NCBI RefSeq assembly: GCF_014649115.1
Contig: NZ_BMSK01000021.1
Span: 62,001-126,000, forward strand
Direction: 5' to 3'
Length of the DNA stretch: 64,000 nt
Source: Streptomyces eurythermus
GTDB taxonomy: Bacteria; Actinomycetota; Actinomycetes; Streptomycetales; Streptomycetaceae
Position 1 is the stretch's first letter; each line of letters opens with the position of its first letter. The translations under genes were made by a program, and so were the position numbers. The notes under the pieces are model-generated. The model saw only the letters and a program-made list of their open reading frames with translations, was not told where the DNA came from and made no database searches. Positions 24,897-34,564 of this stretch are shown here, in pieces.

Positions 24897-25745
24897 TCAC
24901 AGTTCGGCGAGTAGTTCCGCCTTCTTGGTGGAGAACTCCTCGTCGGTGACCAGGCCGGCCTGGTGGAGTTCGCCGAGGTGGCGGATCCGTTCGGCGATGT
25001 CGGCGGGGTCGCGCCGGGCCGGGGCCGGTAGCGCGGGCACCGGTCCCCGGGTGCGCACGGCGGCCAGGACCGCCGCGGCGAACGGCAGCGACTCGTGCAC
25101 CGGGCCGTAGCCCAGCCCGAAGACGACGGCCGCCGGGTCCTGGTCGGGCTGCGCGGGCGCCGCCGGGCCGGCCGACCGCCGGATCAGCCGCAGATGGCCC
25201 TCGAAGACCTCCGGCGAGCGCCACTCCACCCCGCTCAGCTCGGCCACCGCGAAGCTCTGGTCGCCGGCCTTCCACTTCGTCGAGGACGCCCCCGTCCAGG
25301 ACCAGCGGAACTGCACGGACGTCCCGTCGAAGGACGCCTTGCCGTCGTAGGCCTTGAACTGCAGGGGTGCCTCGGGCGCCGCGACCAGGTGCCGGTCGGC
25401 GGGGCCGGACTCGGTGAGCAGCCCCTTCAGCTCGTCGGCGTAGTACTCGGCGAGGGTCTCCCGCTCGGCCGGCAGCACCAGCCGGTAGGGGTCGGAGCCC
25501 TCCTTCAGCTGCCCGTCGGCCGCCTCCATCAGCGGATCGGCGCCGGGGCGCGGCCGCAGGCGCAGGACGACCGTCCCGCGCCGGCCCGGGCCGAGCGTCA
25601 CGCCCTCGACCGCGGCCAGCGGGATCCGGCGCTCGCCCAGCGCCTGGAACAGCTTGGGTGTTCGAATCCCCCGTTCGTAACGGATGAGCACGGAGTCGGA
25701 CTCGAACTCCCAGACGGCATGAAATCCCGCCAGTACGTCACCCAT
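24897..25745 (-). CDS. DUF4429 protein with C-terminal SHOCT motif
   Basis: 282 aa. It begins MGDVLAGFHAVWEFESDSVLIRYERGIRTPKLFQALGERRIPLAAV, the DUF4429 signature; the domain is then repeated (about 140-220). The end, IRHLGELHQAGLVTDEEFSTKKAELL, is a SHOCT short oligomerisation helix pair. Soluble; PH-like lipid or protein binding has been suggested for related folds, but function is unknown. The start at 25745 is preferred to a longer frame because TACGAT lies 7 bases upstream and the family starts with MGDVLAG. Confidence 0.88.
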   Translation of the reverse strand: MGDVLAGFHAVWEFESDSVLIRYERGIRTPKLFQALGERRIPLAAVEGVTLGPGRRGTVVLRLRPRPGADPLMEAADGQLKEGSDPYRLVLPAERETLAEYYADELKGLLTESGPADRHLVAAPEAPLQFKAYDGKASFDGTSVQFRWSWTGASSTKWKAGDQSFAVAELSGVEWRSPEVFEGHLRLIRRSAGPAAPAQPDQDPAAVVFGLGYGPVHESLPFAAAVLAAVRTRGPVPALPAPARRDPADIAERIRHLGELHQAGLVTDEEFSTKKAELLAEL

Positions 25746-25752
25746 GCGGCTC

Positions 25753-25758
25753 ATCGTA
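25753..25758 (-). promoter_or_regulatory. -10 box of leaderless DUF4429 transcript
   Basis: TACGAT on the minus strand, seven bases before the ATG at 25745. No ribosome site. Confidence 0.4.
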
Positions 25759-25811
25759 TGCGGCACGTGTCCCTCCGTCGCCACCCTCGCGGACCGCACT
25801 TCCTGCTGTTT

Positions 25812-27029
25812 CTACGCGCGTTGGGCCGTCGGCGTGCCGGACAGACCGGACCGGCACGCATCGTCCTCCCGTGCGCACGTCACCTCGCTGTACGCGCCCA
25901 CCCCGACGTCGGCGAGATTGCGCAGGCTGTCCGTGCCCGGCTGGAAGTAACCGCTGTGACCCTCGGCGTCCCGGGCGGACAGCACCCGCGCGCCGAACCC
26001 GGCGGACACCGGGTCGGCGCCGTGGCCGAGGCCGCCCAGCTCCAGGTAGGGCACATCGCGCACCCAGTCGCTGGCGTCCCGCATGGCCCACACCCGGGCC
26101 GTCGTGCCGAGGTCGGCGGCGCTGGCGGCGCGCATGCCGGGGCTCGCGGCCACCGCCAGGTCGGCGACCCGGCGGGGCATGCCGCGCGCGGCCACCCCGC
26201 ACAGCACCGAGCCGTAGCTGTGACAGAACATCGACACCGGGGCCCGGCCGGGCAGGGCCCGCAGCAGCGCGTTCAGCCGTACGGCGCCCTCCTCGGCGCG
26301 CAGTCCGGTGGCCGCGTCGACCCCGAGTCCGTCGGGGGAGGTGTAGTCGGCCCAGGCGATCACCGCGGTACGGGTCGAGGGGCGCGCCGCGCGCTCGGCC
26401 GCGTAGAGCGCCTTGGCCATGCCGACCGGGGCGCTGTAGGGGCGGCTGGTGCGCTGGAAGGTGAGCAGGTCGGTGTCGACGCCGGGGACGACGACCGAGA
26501 TCCGCCGGGCCGCGCCGAGGTCGCCGAACACCTCGGCGATCCGGCCGGAGCCCTCGGGGTCGAAGGCCAGGATCTGCCGGCCGTCGCTCAGCAGGGACTC
26601 GTAGCGGTGCATCCGCCGGCCCGCGTCCTGCTGGCCCGCGGTGCTGAGCCGGCTGTCGTGCATGCGGGCGCGCTCGGTCTTGCGGGCCTGGTCCACCGCG
26701 ATGTGGTTGGCCCGGTAGCGCAGGGAGACCGGCGCGCCGTTCATGTTGCCGACCGCGAGCGGGTAGCGGCGGGCCAGCCGGTCGCGGTCGCCCGGGGTGA
26801 GCGAGCCGAAGAAGCGGGCGAGCCGGGTGGGGGCGGCGTCGGGGTCCGGCAGGCGCAGGCCGTGCAGGTGACCGTGGCGCCACTCGGCGAGGGAGGCCGC
26901 GAGCGCCGACGACTCCCGGTGGGTGCGCAGGGCGGTCCAGCCGGTGGTCGCGAGCATCACGAACACCACGGCCAGCGCCAGCAGGGCGCGCCAGATGCTG
27001 AGCTGTGGGGAGGTGTCGAAGGAAGTCAC
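25812..27029 (-). CDS. Alpha/beta hydrolase (DUF1023), membrane-anchored
   Basis: 405 aa. One N-terminal membrane segment (about 13-32) anchors an external domain. The DUF1023 alpha/beta-hydrolase part lies in the second half: SVVVPGVDTD, VIAWADYTSPDG, the nucleophile elbow FCHSYGSV, and a candidate catalytic His in AEGHSGYFQPGTDSL. It is probably an esterase or lipase-like enzyme acting outside the cell; substrate unknown. The ATG is preceded by a short gap with GGTGTCCTCCC only, so the ribosome site is weak. It lies 103 bases downstream of the TetR gene on the same strand. Confidence 0.85.
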   Translation of the reverse strand: MTSFDTSPQLSIWRALLALAVVFVMLATTGWTALRTHRESSALAASLAEWRHGHLHGLRLPDPDAAPTRLARFFGSLTPGDRDRLARRYPLAVGNMNGAPVSLRYRANHIAVDQARKTERARMHDSRLSTAGQQDAGRRMHRYESLLSDGRQILAFDPEGSGRIAEVFGDLGAARRISVVVPGVDTDLLTFQRTSRPYSAPVGMAKALYAAERAARPSTRTAVIAWADYTSPDGLGVDAATGLRAEEGAVRLNALLRALPGRAPVSMFCHSYGSVLCGVAARGMPRRVADLAVAASPGMRAASAADLGTTARVWAMRDASDWVRDVPYLELGGLGHGADPVSAGFGARVLSARDAEGHSGYFQPGTDSLRNLADVGVGAYSEVTCAREDDACRSGLSGTPTAQRA

Positions 27030-27132
27030 TGGGAGGACACCCTAGGAGAGCGAGCGGGTCTCGGGGTAACCGAGTGACGGGGATCACGTTTCGGCGGGCG
27101 GTGGTGAGGGAGTCGGCGATCTGCCAACGATC

Positions 27133-27759
27133 TCAGGTGCTCCGCCAGTTTCCGGTCAGCGCCGAACCCACCTGATCGAGGTACGACGTGGTGAGCGTCC
27201 GGATCAGCTCGGGCCCGGGGTCCTCGCTCGTGCACCACTGCCGTTCGGTGACGCGCATCACCCCGCCGAACACGGACACGGCCAGCCGGGGCCGGGGGTC
27301 GCCGTCCACGTCGACGCCCTCCCGCTCGGCCAGCACCCGCGCGAGGGTCTCCTCCATCGCGGCCAGCCGGCGCAGCCGGGCGGCGAGCAGCGCGGGCTCG
27401 GCCTCGATCGTGCGGTACATGCTCAGGTGCAGCTCGACCGGTACGACCGACTCGACGGTCTCGCGCATCTCGTCCCAGCTCTCCAGGAACGCCTGGCGCA
27501 GGGCCCGCATCGGCGTCTCGTGCGGCGGGCGCGCCCGTACGGCCGCCACGAACGCCGCCTCCGCCATGTCCTGGACCGCGAAGGCCACGTCCTCCTTGCC
27601 CGCGAAGTAACGGAAGAAGGTGCGCTGCGAGACGTCGACGGCTTCGGCGATCTCGTCGACGGTGGTGCGCTCGTAGCCCTGCGTGGTGAACAGTTCGAGA
27701 GCGGCCCGCAGCAGTGATTCCCGTGTACGCCGCTTCTTCCGCTCGCGCAGCGTCTCCAT
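27133..27759 (-). CDS. TetR-family repressor
   Basis: 208 aa. The N-terminal helix-turn-helix reads RESLLRAALELFTTQGYERTTVDEIAEAVDVSQRTFFRYFAGKEDV (about 14-58), with a variable ligand-binding C-terminal half. It is divergent from an MFS efflux pump across about 120 bp containing repeated TGACA/TGTCA and AGTG/CACT elements, so it most likely represses the pump and itself. The ATG at 27759 was chosen over the GTG at 27765 because AGGAG lies 7 bases upstream of the ATG. The inducer is unknown. Confidence 0.93.
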   Translation of the reverse strand: METLRERKKRRTRESLLRAALELFTTQGYERTTVDEIAEAVDVSQRTFFRYFAGKEDVAFAVQDMAEAAFVAAVRARPPHETPMRALRQAFLESWDEMRETVESVVPVELHLSMYRTIEAEPALLAARLRRLAAMEETLARVLAEREGVDVDGDPRPRLAVSVFGGVMRVTERQWCTSEDPGPELIRTLTTSYLDQVGSALTGNWRST

Positions 27760-27847
27760 GGCCACTCTCCTGTGAACGCGGGCGAACCTCCGTCCGGCCC
27801 TGACTTGACCCCCATTTTTCGTGTCAGTAACCGACTAGTGAATTGGT

Positions 27848-27877
27848 TTGTCAACTGTCAGTGGCTGTCACTAACCT
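27848..27877 (+). promoter_or_regulatory. Leaderless MFS pump promoter, overlapping TetR operator region
   Basis: TTGTCA (27848-27853), an 18-bp spacer and TAACCT (27872-27877) put the start on the ATG at 27884. On the opposite strand TTGACA (27854-27849) shares the same bases. Within the spacer AGTG-GCTGT-CACT is a palindrome suited to a TetR dimer. Confidence 0.6.
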
Positions 27878-27883
27878 GAGTGT

Positions 27884-29503
27884 ATGACTAGTCAGACCAC
27901 CATCGACGCGACGGGGCCGGGGGACGACGCACCGGCCGCCCCGTCCGGGCCGCGGCCGGCCGCGGGCCTGCGCGGCCACCCGTGGCTCACGCTGATCACC
28001 GTCGCCGTAGGGGTCATGATGGTGGCCCTCGACGGCACCATCGTGGCCATCGCCAACCCGGCCATCGGCAAGGACCTGCACGCCAGCTGGGCGCAGCTGC
28101 AGTGGATCACCAACGCCTACTTCCTGGCGCTCGCGGTCTCCCTGATCACCGCCGGCAAGCTCGGCGACCGCTTCGGCCACCGGCAGACGTTCCTGATCGG
28201 CGTCACCGGCTTCGCCGCCGCCTCCGGTGCCATCGGACTGTCGGACAGCATCGCCGCGGTCGTCACCTTCCGTGTCTTCCAGGGCCTGTTCGGCGCGCTG
28301 CTGATGCCGGCCGCACTCGGCCTGCTGCGCGCGACCTTCCCGGCCGAGAAGCTCAACATGGCGATCGGCATCTGGGGCATGGTCATCGGCGCCTCCACCG
28401 CCGGCGGCCCGATCCTCGGCGGTGTCCTCGTCGAGCACGTCAACTGGCAGTCGGTGTTCTTCATCAACGTGCCGGTCGGCGCCCTCGCCCTGCTGCTGGG
28501 CCTGCTGATCCTGCTCGACCACCGCGCCGAGAACGCCCCGCGCTCCTTCGACCTGCTCGGCATCGCCCTGCTCTCGGGCGCGATGTTCTGCCTGGTCTGG
28601 GCCCTGATCAAGGCCCCGGCCTGGGGCTGGGGCAACGGCAAGACCTGGCTGTTCCTCGTCGCCTCGGTGGTCGGCTTCGCTCTGTTCGCCGTCTGGGAGA
28701 AGCGGGTGAAGGAGCCGCTGATCCCGCTGGCGCTGTTCCGCTCGGTCGCGCTGTCCGCGGGTGTCGTCCTGATGGTGCTCATGGCCATCGCCTTCATGGG
28801 CGGCCTGTTCTTCGTCACCTTCTATCTGCAGAACGTCCACGGCATGAGCCCGATCGACGCGGGCCTGCACCTGCTGCCGCTGACCGGCATGATGATCGTC
28901 GGCTCCCCGCTGGCCGGTGCCCTCATCACCAAGGCCGGCCCGCGGATCCCGCTGGCGGGCGGCATGGCCGTCACCGCGATCGCCATGTACGGCATGTCCA
29001 CGCTGGAGGAGAACACCGGCAGCGGCCTGATGTCCGTCTGGTTCGCCCTGCTCGGCCTCGGCCTCGCCCCGGTGATGGTCGGCGCCACGGAGGTCATCGT
29101 GGGCAACGCCCCGATGGAGCTGTCCGGTGTCGCGGGCGGACTCCAGCAGGCGGCCATGCAGATCGGCGGCAGCCTCGGCACGGCCGTGCTGGGCGCGGTG
29201 ATGGCCTCCAAGGTCGACCACACCCTCGGCGACAACTGGGCGGACGCCGGGCTGCCGAAGCTGCCCCCGCAGCAGCTGCACCAGGCGGCCGAGGCGGTCC
29301 AGCAGGGCGTCGCGCCGGTGACCAAGGGCACCCCGGCACCCATAGCCGAGAAGATCACCGAGGTGGCCCACCACACCTTCATCGACGGCATGAGCCTCGC
29401 CTCCCTCGTGGCGGCGGGCGTGGCCGCGGTCGCCGTCCTCGTCGCGCTGCTCACCAAGCGCGGCGCGAACGCGGAGGCGGGCGCGGGCGTGGGCCACATC
29501 TGA
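27884..29503 (+). CDS. MFS multidrug efflux transporter (DHA2/EmrB-QacA type)
   Basis: 539 aa with about 14 membrane segments. Motifs: VALDGTIVAIANPAIGKDL (helix 1, motif D1), the helix 2-3 loop GKLGDRFGHRQTF (motif A), and the helix 5 region AALGLLRATF...IGIWGMVIGASTAGGPILGG (motif C, antiporter signature). Expected to export drugs or a metabolite using the proton gradient. Divergent from a TetR repressor. No ribosome site; transcription appears to start at the ATG. The substrate is not predictable. Confidence 0.94.
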   Translation: MTSQTTIDATGPGDDAPAAPSGPRPAAGLRGHPWLTLITVAVGVMMVALDGTIVAIANPAIGKDLHASWAQLQWITNAYFLALAVSLITAGKLGDRFGHRQTFLIGVTGFAAASGAIGLSDSIAAVVTFRVFQGLFGALLMPAALGLLRATFPAEKLNMAIGIWGMVIGASTAGGPILGGVLVEHVNWQSVFFINVPVGALALLLGLLILLDHRAENAPRSFDLLGIALLSGAMFCLVWALIKAPAWGWGNGKTWLFLVASVVGFALFAVWEKRVKEPLIPLALFRSVALSAGVVLMVLMAIAFMGGLFFVTFYLQNVHGMSPIDAGLHLLPLTGMMIVGSPLAGALITKAGPRIPLAGGMAVTAIAMYGMSTLEENTGSGLMSVWFALLGLGLAPVMVGATEVIVGNAPMELSGVAGGLQQAAMQIGGSLGTAVLGAVMASKVDHTLGDNWADAGLPKLPPQQLHQAAEAVQQGVAPVTKGTPAPIAEKITEVAHHTFIDGMSLASLVAAGVAAVAVLVALLTKRGANAEAGAGVGHI

Positions 29504-29730
29504 CGGCCTCCTCCGGGCGGAGTTCGCCTATCAGGGTGACTCCGCTCAAGATCGCTGGCTCCCGGCGCGCGCCGCAGGTCACAGTGGGTCAACTCCTCCG
29601 CAGGACATGGGAGGACCACCGGGCCGCGGCGCGCGCTGTCGGAGGGGGACAGCGCGCCCGGTCTGCTCCGGCGCAACCGGGGTACTCGCACCGTGAAGCC
29701 GAACTGTCCAGATGCCTCAGGGAGTTGATG

Positions 29731-30036
29731 ATGGCTGGCTTCGGGCACGGAACACGCGGGTACCCCCGGTCGCGTGGCCGGACGTGGTCACACACCGGGC
29801 CGGACCGCGCGACGCTCGGGATCATCGGCGCCATCTGCGCGGTGGCCGGCTTCTTCGCGCTGGGGATCGTCCTCGGTCCCGTCGCGATCTTCTGCGGCTG
29901 GCAGTCCATGGGCCGCAGCTGGTCCGGCGAACGCAATGTACCGGCGCTGGTGGCCCTGGTCCTGGGCGCCATCGACACCCTGCTCGCCGCCATAGCCCTC
30001 GCGGGCGCGGCGACCTGGGGCAACGGCCTCCTCTAG
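29731..30036 (+). CDS. Small two-helix membrane protein
   Basis: 101 aa. A polar, Gly/Arg-rich start is followed by two hydrophobic segments (GIIGAICAVAGFFALGIVLGPVAIFCGW and ALVALVLGAIDTLLAAIALAGA) joined by SMGRSWSGERNV. The plan resembles DUF4190-type small membrane proteins. AGGGAG lies 6 bases before this ATG; an in-frame ATG three bases earlier is also possible. The stop codon TAG overlaps the stop of the convergent channel gene, sharing the four bases CTAG. Function unknown. Confidence 0.75.
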   Translation: MAGFGHGTRGYPRSRGRTWSHTGPDRATLGIIGAICAVAGFFALGIVLGPVAIFCGWQSMGRSWSGERNVPALVALVLGAIDTLLAAIALAGAATWGNGLL

Positions 30037-30848
30037 GCCCTGTCGGCCTGGGGGGCCCGCGGCTCGTTGCCGGGCGCGGGCGGGCCGGCGCTGACCGCGC
30101 GGCCCTCCGCGCCCCTTCGAGGCTCCGCCTCCGTCAGCCGTGCCACCTCGGCGCGCAGCAACCGCACCTCCTCGGCCAGCGCGGCGATGGCCTCCGTCTG
30201 CCGCCGCTCCTCCACGTCGTCCTTCTCGAACCGTGAGATGAACCAGGCGGCGATGTTCGCGGTGACGACACCGAGCAGGGCGATCCCGGACAGCATCAGC
30301 CCGACCGCGATCATCCGCCCCAGGCCCGTCGTCGGCGCGTGATCGCCGTACCCCACGGTCGTCATCGTCGTAAAGGACCACCACACCGCGTCACCCAGCG
30401 TCCGGATGTTCCCGCGCGGTGACTCGCGTTCCACGGACAGCACGGCCAGCGAGCCGAACATCAGAAGGCCGATCACGGCCCCGACGACATACGTGGTCAG
30501 CCGGATCTGCGGAGCCATCCGCGCCCGCCGGCCCACCAGCAGCAGCGTCGACACCAGCCGCAGCAGCCGCAGCGGTTGCAGCGCCGGCAGGACGACCGCG
30601 CACAGGTCGGGCCAGTGCCGCCGTACGAACGTCTTCCGGTGCGGGGCGAGCGCCAGCCGGACCAGGTAGTCCAGGGCGAACGCCCCCCACACCACCCACT
30701 CGACCCCCGTGCACAGGGCCGTCAGGGACCGCCCGGCCGAGGCGTCCACGATGGGCACCGCGTAAGCGACGGCGAAGGCCACCGCGAGCCCCAACAACGG
30801 CCGTTCGGTGAACCGCTCCCACCGCGCCTGCGCGGACAGCTGCTCCAT
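30033..30848 (-). CDS. Voltage-gated-type potassium channel
   Basis: 271 aa with six predicted membrane segments. The selectivity filter TVGYGD is at 164-169 after a pore helix (LGDAVWWSFTTMT). An S4-like helix, LQPLRLLRLVSTLLLVGRRAR, carries regularly spaced arginines. A C-terminal coiled coil (EEVRLLRAEVARLTEAE) probably helps tetramer assembly. It conducts K+ and may set membrane potential. TACCAT lies 6 bases upstream of the ATG and there is no ribosome site, so the transcript is probably leaderless. Confidence 0.9.
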   Translation of the reverse strand: MEQLSAQARWERFTERPLLGLAVAFAVAYAVPIVDASAGRSLTALCTGVEWVVWGAFALDYLVRLALAPHRKTFVRRHWPDLCAVVLPALQPLRLLRLVSTLLLVGRRARMAPQIRLTTYVVGAVIGLLMFGSLAVLSVERESPRGNIRTLGDAVWWSFTTMTTVGYGDHAPTTGLGRMIAVGLMLSGIALLGVVTANIAAWFISRFEKDDVEERRQTEAIAALAEEVRLLRAEVARLTEAEPRRGAEGRAVSAGPPAPGNEPRAPQADRA

Positions 30849-30854
30849 GGCGCA

Positions 30855-30860
30855 ATGGTA
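30855..30860 (-). promoter_or_regulatory. -10 box of leaderless channel transcript
   Basis: TACCAT on the minus strand, six bases before the ATG at 30848. No clear -35. Confidence 0.35.
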
Positions 30861-30877
30861 AAAAAGCCGTAAGGGGA

Positions 30878-30895
30878 GCGCCCCGTAAGGGGCGC
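30878..30895. repeat. Dispersed hairpin repeat at the 3' side of aceE
   Basis: GCGCCCC-GTAA-GGGGCGC perfect hairpin followed by CGGGGAACGGCGCG. The same arrangement (GC-box hairpin next to GGGGAAC(T/G)GCGCG) occurs at 54993-55011 and, in tandem, at 57580-57845. It may act as the aceE terminator, 74 bases past its stop. Confidence 0.65.
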
Positions 30896-30968
30896 GGGGA
30901 ACGGCGCGGGCCACCGGCCCGCACCTTCCCCACGACCCCCTGTCGGCCGAAGCCGAGAGTGGGGGAGG

Positions 30969-33716
30969 CTACGCGTCGCCCCCGGCCACTCCCGGGTCCG
31001 CCGCCGAGACATCCAGCAGCCGGTACCGGTCGATGGCCTGCTTCAGCACGGACCGGTCGACCTTCCCCTCCCGCGCCAGTTCCGTCAGCACCGCCACCAC
31101 GATCGACTGGGCGTCGATGTGGAAGAAGCGGCGCGCGGCGCCCCGGGTGTCGGCGAAGCCGAACCCGTCTGCGCCCAGGGACTGGTACGGTCCGGGCACC
31201 CAGCGCGCGATCTGGTCCGGAACCGATCGCATCCAGTCGGACACGGCCACGAACGGTCCCTCCGCGCCGCCGAGCTTGCGCGTCACGAACGGCACCCGCT
31301 GCTCCTCCTCCGGATGCAGCAGGTTGTGCCGCTCGCAGTCCACGGCCTCGCGGCGCAGCTCGTTCCAGGAGGTCGCCGACCACACGTCCGCCCGGACGTT
31401 CCACTCCTCGGCCAGGATCCGCTGCGCCTCCAGGGCCCAGGGGACCGCCACGCCGGAGGCCATGATCTGCGCCGGGACGGCGCCGCCGGTGGCCTCGCCG
31501 ATCTTGTGGATGCCCTTGACGATGCCCTCGACGTCCACGTTCGGCGGTTCGGCCGGGTGCTGGATGGGCTCGTTGTAGACGGTGAGGTAGTAGAAGACGT
31601 CCTCGCCGTGCGGGTGCTCGGGCGAGCCGCCGTACATCCGGCGCAGGCCGTCCTGGACGATGTGCGCGATCTCGTAGGCGTACGCCGGGTCGTAGGCCAC
31701 GCACGCCGGGTTGGTGGAGGCCAGCAGCTGGGAGTGGCCGTCCGCGTGCTGGAGACCCTCGCCGGTCAGGGTCGTACGGCCGGCGGTCGCGCCCAGGACG
31801 AATCCGCGCGCCAGCTGGTCGGCCATCTGCCAGAACTGGTCGCCGGTGCGCTGGAAACCGAACATCGAGTAGAAGACGTACACCGGGATCAGCGGCTCGC
31901 CGTGCGTGGCGTACGCCGAGCCCGCGGCCATCAGCGAGGCCGTGCAGCCCGCCTCGGAGATGCCGTCGTGCAGCATCTGGCCGGTCGGCGACTCCTTGTA
32001 CGCCAGCAGCAGCTCGCGGTCCACCGCCTCGTACTGCTGGCCCAGCGGGTTGTAGATCTTCGCGCTCGGGAAGAAGGAGTCCATGCCGAACGTGCGGTAC
32101 TCGTCCGGCGCGATCAGCACGAACCGCCTGCCGATCTCCTTGTCCCGCATGAGGTCCTTCAGGAGCCGGACGAAGGCCATGGTCGTCGCGATGGACTGCT
32201 GGCCCGTGCCCTTCTTCACGGTCGCGTACGCCTTGTCGTCCGGCAGGGCGAGCGGCTCCGAGCGCACGACACGCGTCGGGACGTAACCGCCGAGCGACCG
32301 GCGGCGGTCGTGCATGTACTGGATCTCCTCCGAGTCCCGGCCCGGGTGGTAGTACGGCGGCAGGCCGGACTCCAGCTCCCGGTCGGAGATCGGCAGGTGC
32401 AGCCGGTCCCTAAAGCGCTTGAGGTCGTCGACCGTCAGCTTCTTCATCTGGTGCGTGGCGTTGCGGCCCTCGAAGTTCGGGCCCAGCGTCCAGCCCTTGA
32501 CCGTCTTGGCCAGGATGACCGTCGGCTGGCCCTTGTGCTCCTTGGCCGCCTTGAACGCGGCGTAGATCTTGCGGTGGTCGTGTCCGCCGCGGCCCAGGTG
32601 CAGGATCTGGTCGTCGGTCATGTTCTCGACCATCGCGCGCAGCCGGTGGTCGTCGCCGAAGAAGTGCTCGCGGATGTAGGCCCCGGACTCGGTGGCGTAC
32701 GTCTGGAACTGGCCGTCCGGGGTCGTGTTCATCTTGTTGACGAGGATGCCGTCCCGGTCCTGCGCGAGCAGCGGGTCCCAGGAGCGGTCCCAGATCAGCT
32801 TGATCACGTTCCACCCGGCGCCCCGGAAGACCGACTCCAGCTCCTGGATGATCTTTCCGTTGCCGCGCACCGGGCCGTCGAGGCGCTGGAGGTTGCAGTT
32901 GACCACGAAGGTCAGGTTGTCCAGGCCCTCGCGGGCGGCCAGGGTGAGCTGGCCGAGCGACTCGGGCTCGTCCATCTCGCCGTCGCCGAGGAACGCCCAC
33001 ACGTGCGAGCGCGAGGTGTCGGCGATGCCGCGCGCCTGCATATAGCGGTTCATCCGCGCCTGGTAGATCGCCGAGAGCGGGCCGAGGCCCATGGAGACCG
33101 TCGGGAACTCCCAGAAGTCCGGCATCGAGCGCGGGTGCGGGTAGCTGGACAGGCCGTCCGGGTACTTCGACTTCTCCTGGCGGAAGCCGTCGAGCTGCTC
33201 GGCGGTGAGCCGGTCGAGCAGATAGGCGCGGGCGTAGATGCCGGGGGAGGCGTGGCCCTGGAAGAAGACCTGGTCGCCGCCGTCGCCCTCGTCCTTGCCG
33301 CGGAAGAAGTGGTTGAAGCCGACGTCGTAGAGCGAGGCGGAGGAGGCGAAGGTGGCGATGTGGCCGCCGACGCCGATGCCCGGGCGCTGGGCGCGGGAGA
33401 CCATGACGGCCGCGTTCCAGCGGGTGGCGTTCAGGATCCGGCGCTCGATCTCCTCGTTGCCGGGGAAGAACGGCTCGCTCTTGGTGGGGATCGTGTTGAC
33501 GTAGTCCGTGCTGCGCATCTCGGGCACGGCCACGCGCCTCTCGCGGGCCCGCTCGATCAGGCGCAGCATGAGATAGCGGGCCCGCTCCCGGCCGCGCTCG
33601 TCGACGGCGGCGTCCAGGGAGTCGAGCCACTCCCGGGTCTCTTCGGGATCGAAGTCGGGGACCTGACTCGGAAGGCCGCCAATGATGATCGGGTTGCGAT
33701 CGGATCCGGAAGCCAC
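30969..33716 (-). CDS. aceE: Pyruvate dehydrogenase E1 component, homodimeric
   Basis: 915 aa, full length for AceE. It decarboxylates pyruvate with thiamine diphosphate and passes the acetyl group to the E2 lipoyl domain, feeding acetyl-CoA into the TCA cycle and fatty-acid synthesis. The thiamine-diphosphate motif begins GDGEMDE at 244-250 and continues through [18 protein letters not shown]. Other typical parts are [28 protein letters not shown] and the C-terminal [19 protein letters not shown]-like end. The GTG start follows AAGGAA. A stem-loop lies in its leader (33768-33792). It stands alone, since actinobacteria usually keep E2 and E3 genes elsewhere. Confidence 0.97.
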   Translation of the reverse strand: MASGSDRNPIIIGGLPSQVPDFDPEETREWLDSLDAAVDERGRERARYLMLRLIERARERRVAVPEMRSTDYVNTIPTKSEPFFPGNEEIERRILNATRWNAAVMVSRAQRPGIGVGGHIATFASSASLYDVGFNHFFRGKDEGDGGDQVFFQGHASPGIYARAYLLDRLTAEQLDGFRQEKSKYPDGLSSYPHPRSMPDFWEFPTVSMGLGPLSAIYQARMNRYMQARGIADTSRSHVWAFLGDGEMDEPESLGQLTLAAREGLDNLTFVVNCNLQRLDGPVRGNGKIIQELESVFRGAGWNVIKLIWDRSWDPLLAQDRDGILVNKMNTTPDGQFQTYATESGAYIREHFFGDDHRLRAMVENMTDDQILHLGRGGHDHRKIYAAFKAAKEHKGQPTVILAKTVKGWTLGPNFEGRNATHQMKKLTVDDLKRFRDRLHLPISDRELESGLPPYYHPGRDSEEIQYMHDRRRSLGGYVPTRVVRSEPLALPDDKAYATVKKGTGQQSIATTMAFVRLLKDLMRDKEIGRRFVLIAPDEYRTFGMDSFFPSAKIYNPLGQQYEAVDRELLLAYKESPTGQMLHDGISEAGCTASLMAAGSAYATHGEPLIPVYVFYSMFGFQRTGDQFWQMADQLARGFVLGATAGRTTLTGEGLQHADGHSQLLASTNPACVAYDPAYAYEIAHIVQDGLRRMYGGSPEHPHGEDVFYYLTVYNEPIQHPAEPPNVDVEGIVKGIHKIGEATGGAVPAQIMASGVAVPWALEAQRILAEEWNVRADVWSATSWNELRREAVDCERHNLLHPEEEQRVPFVTRKLGGAEGPFVAVSDWMRSVPDQIARWVPGPYQSLGADGFGFADTRGAARRFFHIDAQSIVVAVLTELAREGKVDRSVLKQAIDRYRLLDVSAADPGVAGGDA

Positions 33717-33767
33717 GCTGTTCCTTACCTGTCGGAGGGCCAGTTCTCGTTAACAGCTGCCTGCACC

Positions 33768-33792
33768 GTTCCCCATCGTGTACCTGGGGAAC
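33768..33792 (-). promoter_or_regulatory. Stem-loop/palindrome in aceE leader
   Basis: GTTCCCCA (33768-33775) pairs perfectly with TGGGGAAC (33785-33792) across 9 bases, about 50 bases upstream of the aceE start. It could be a repressor site or an RNA hairpin. Confidence 0.45.
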
Positions 33793-34126
33793 GCGTACGT
33801 CATCTCCACGGTCGTCTCCGCCGGCGCACCACCGGTCAAAACGCAACGATACGCCCGGGGTGTGACGTGCTTGGCAAAATTGTTCGAGCGACGTAACCCA
33901 GGATGATTCCGAACGGTGCAAACCGGGCACACCGGCGTGATGTGGGTAGGGGAAAAGCGCGATACGGTGCCAGGAGTTGCGACGACACGGCCGGGATCGT
34001 CACCGTTTCGACGGTCCCGACGGCCGGGTACTTGCGCGATCCGTCCCGCCCGTGTGGACTACGGCCAATGCTTCGCGCACGCGCGTGGCTGAGATACTCA
34101 ACAAAGACATGATCAGGAGGCAACCC
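33793..34126. other. Divergent intergenic region between aceE and DUF3052 gene
   Basis: No gene. It holds an ACCGT-TTCG-ACGGT hairpin (34002-34015), a weak TTGCCA (minus, 33877-33872) that could serve aceE, and GATACT (34093-34098), a possible -10 for the DUF3052 gene. Short open frames on both strands have no ribosome sites. Confidence 0.5.
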
Positions 34127-34564
34127 GTGAGCGCGACCGCGGACCACGCGGAGGAGCGGACGAACCCTGCCGCCAGGCTGGGGTTCCAGCCCGGGCAGGT
34201 GGTCCAGGAGATCGGCTACGACGACGACGTCGATCAGGAGCTCCGCGAGGCCATCGAGGAGGTCACCGGGACTGACCTCGTGGACGAGGACTACGACGAC
34301 GTGGCCGACGCCGTTGTGCTGTGGTTCCGTGACGACGACGGCGACCTGACGGATGCGCTGGTGGATGCCACCACGTACATCGAGGAAGGCGGCGCCATCC
34401 TGCTCTTCACGCCGAAGACCGGCCGTGACGGGTATGTGGAACCGAGCGACATCCAGGACGCCGCCACGACGGCCGGCCTGACGGCGTCGAAGAGCGTCAG
34501 CGTCGGCAAGGACTGGAGCGGCTCGCGCCTGGCGACGCCCAAGGCCGCCAAGTCCAAGCGGTGA
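34127..34564 (+). CDS. DUF3052 protein
   Basis: 145-aa small acidic soluble protein of the actinobacterial DUF3052 family: LGFQPGQVVQEIGYDDDVDQELREAIEEVTG, VDEDYDDVADAVVLWFRDDDGDLTDALVDA, and a basic end (TPKAAKSKR). Function unknown. The GTG start is chosen for AGGAGG 6 bases upstream; an ATG at 34109 lacks a ribosome site. It lies divergent from aceE, a common arrangement in Streptomyces. Confidence 0.88.
   Translation: MSATADHAEERTNPAARLGFQPGQVVQEIGYDDDVDQELREAIEEVTGTDLVDEDYDDVADAVVLWFRDDDGDLTDALVDATTYIEEGGAILLFTPKTGRDGYVEPSDIQDAATTAGLTASKSVSVGKDWSGSRLATPKAAKSKR

Noticed and set aside
24024-24949. Open frames in the 255-bp repeat region as a repeat protein
   Set aside because: Low-complexity products on both strands, no ribosome site or -10 box, and no domain. 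Listed as repeat; possible coding is mentioned only as a finding.
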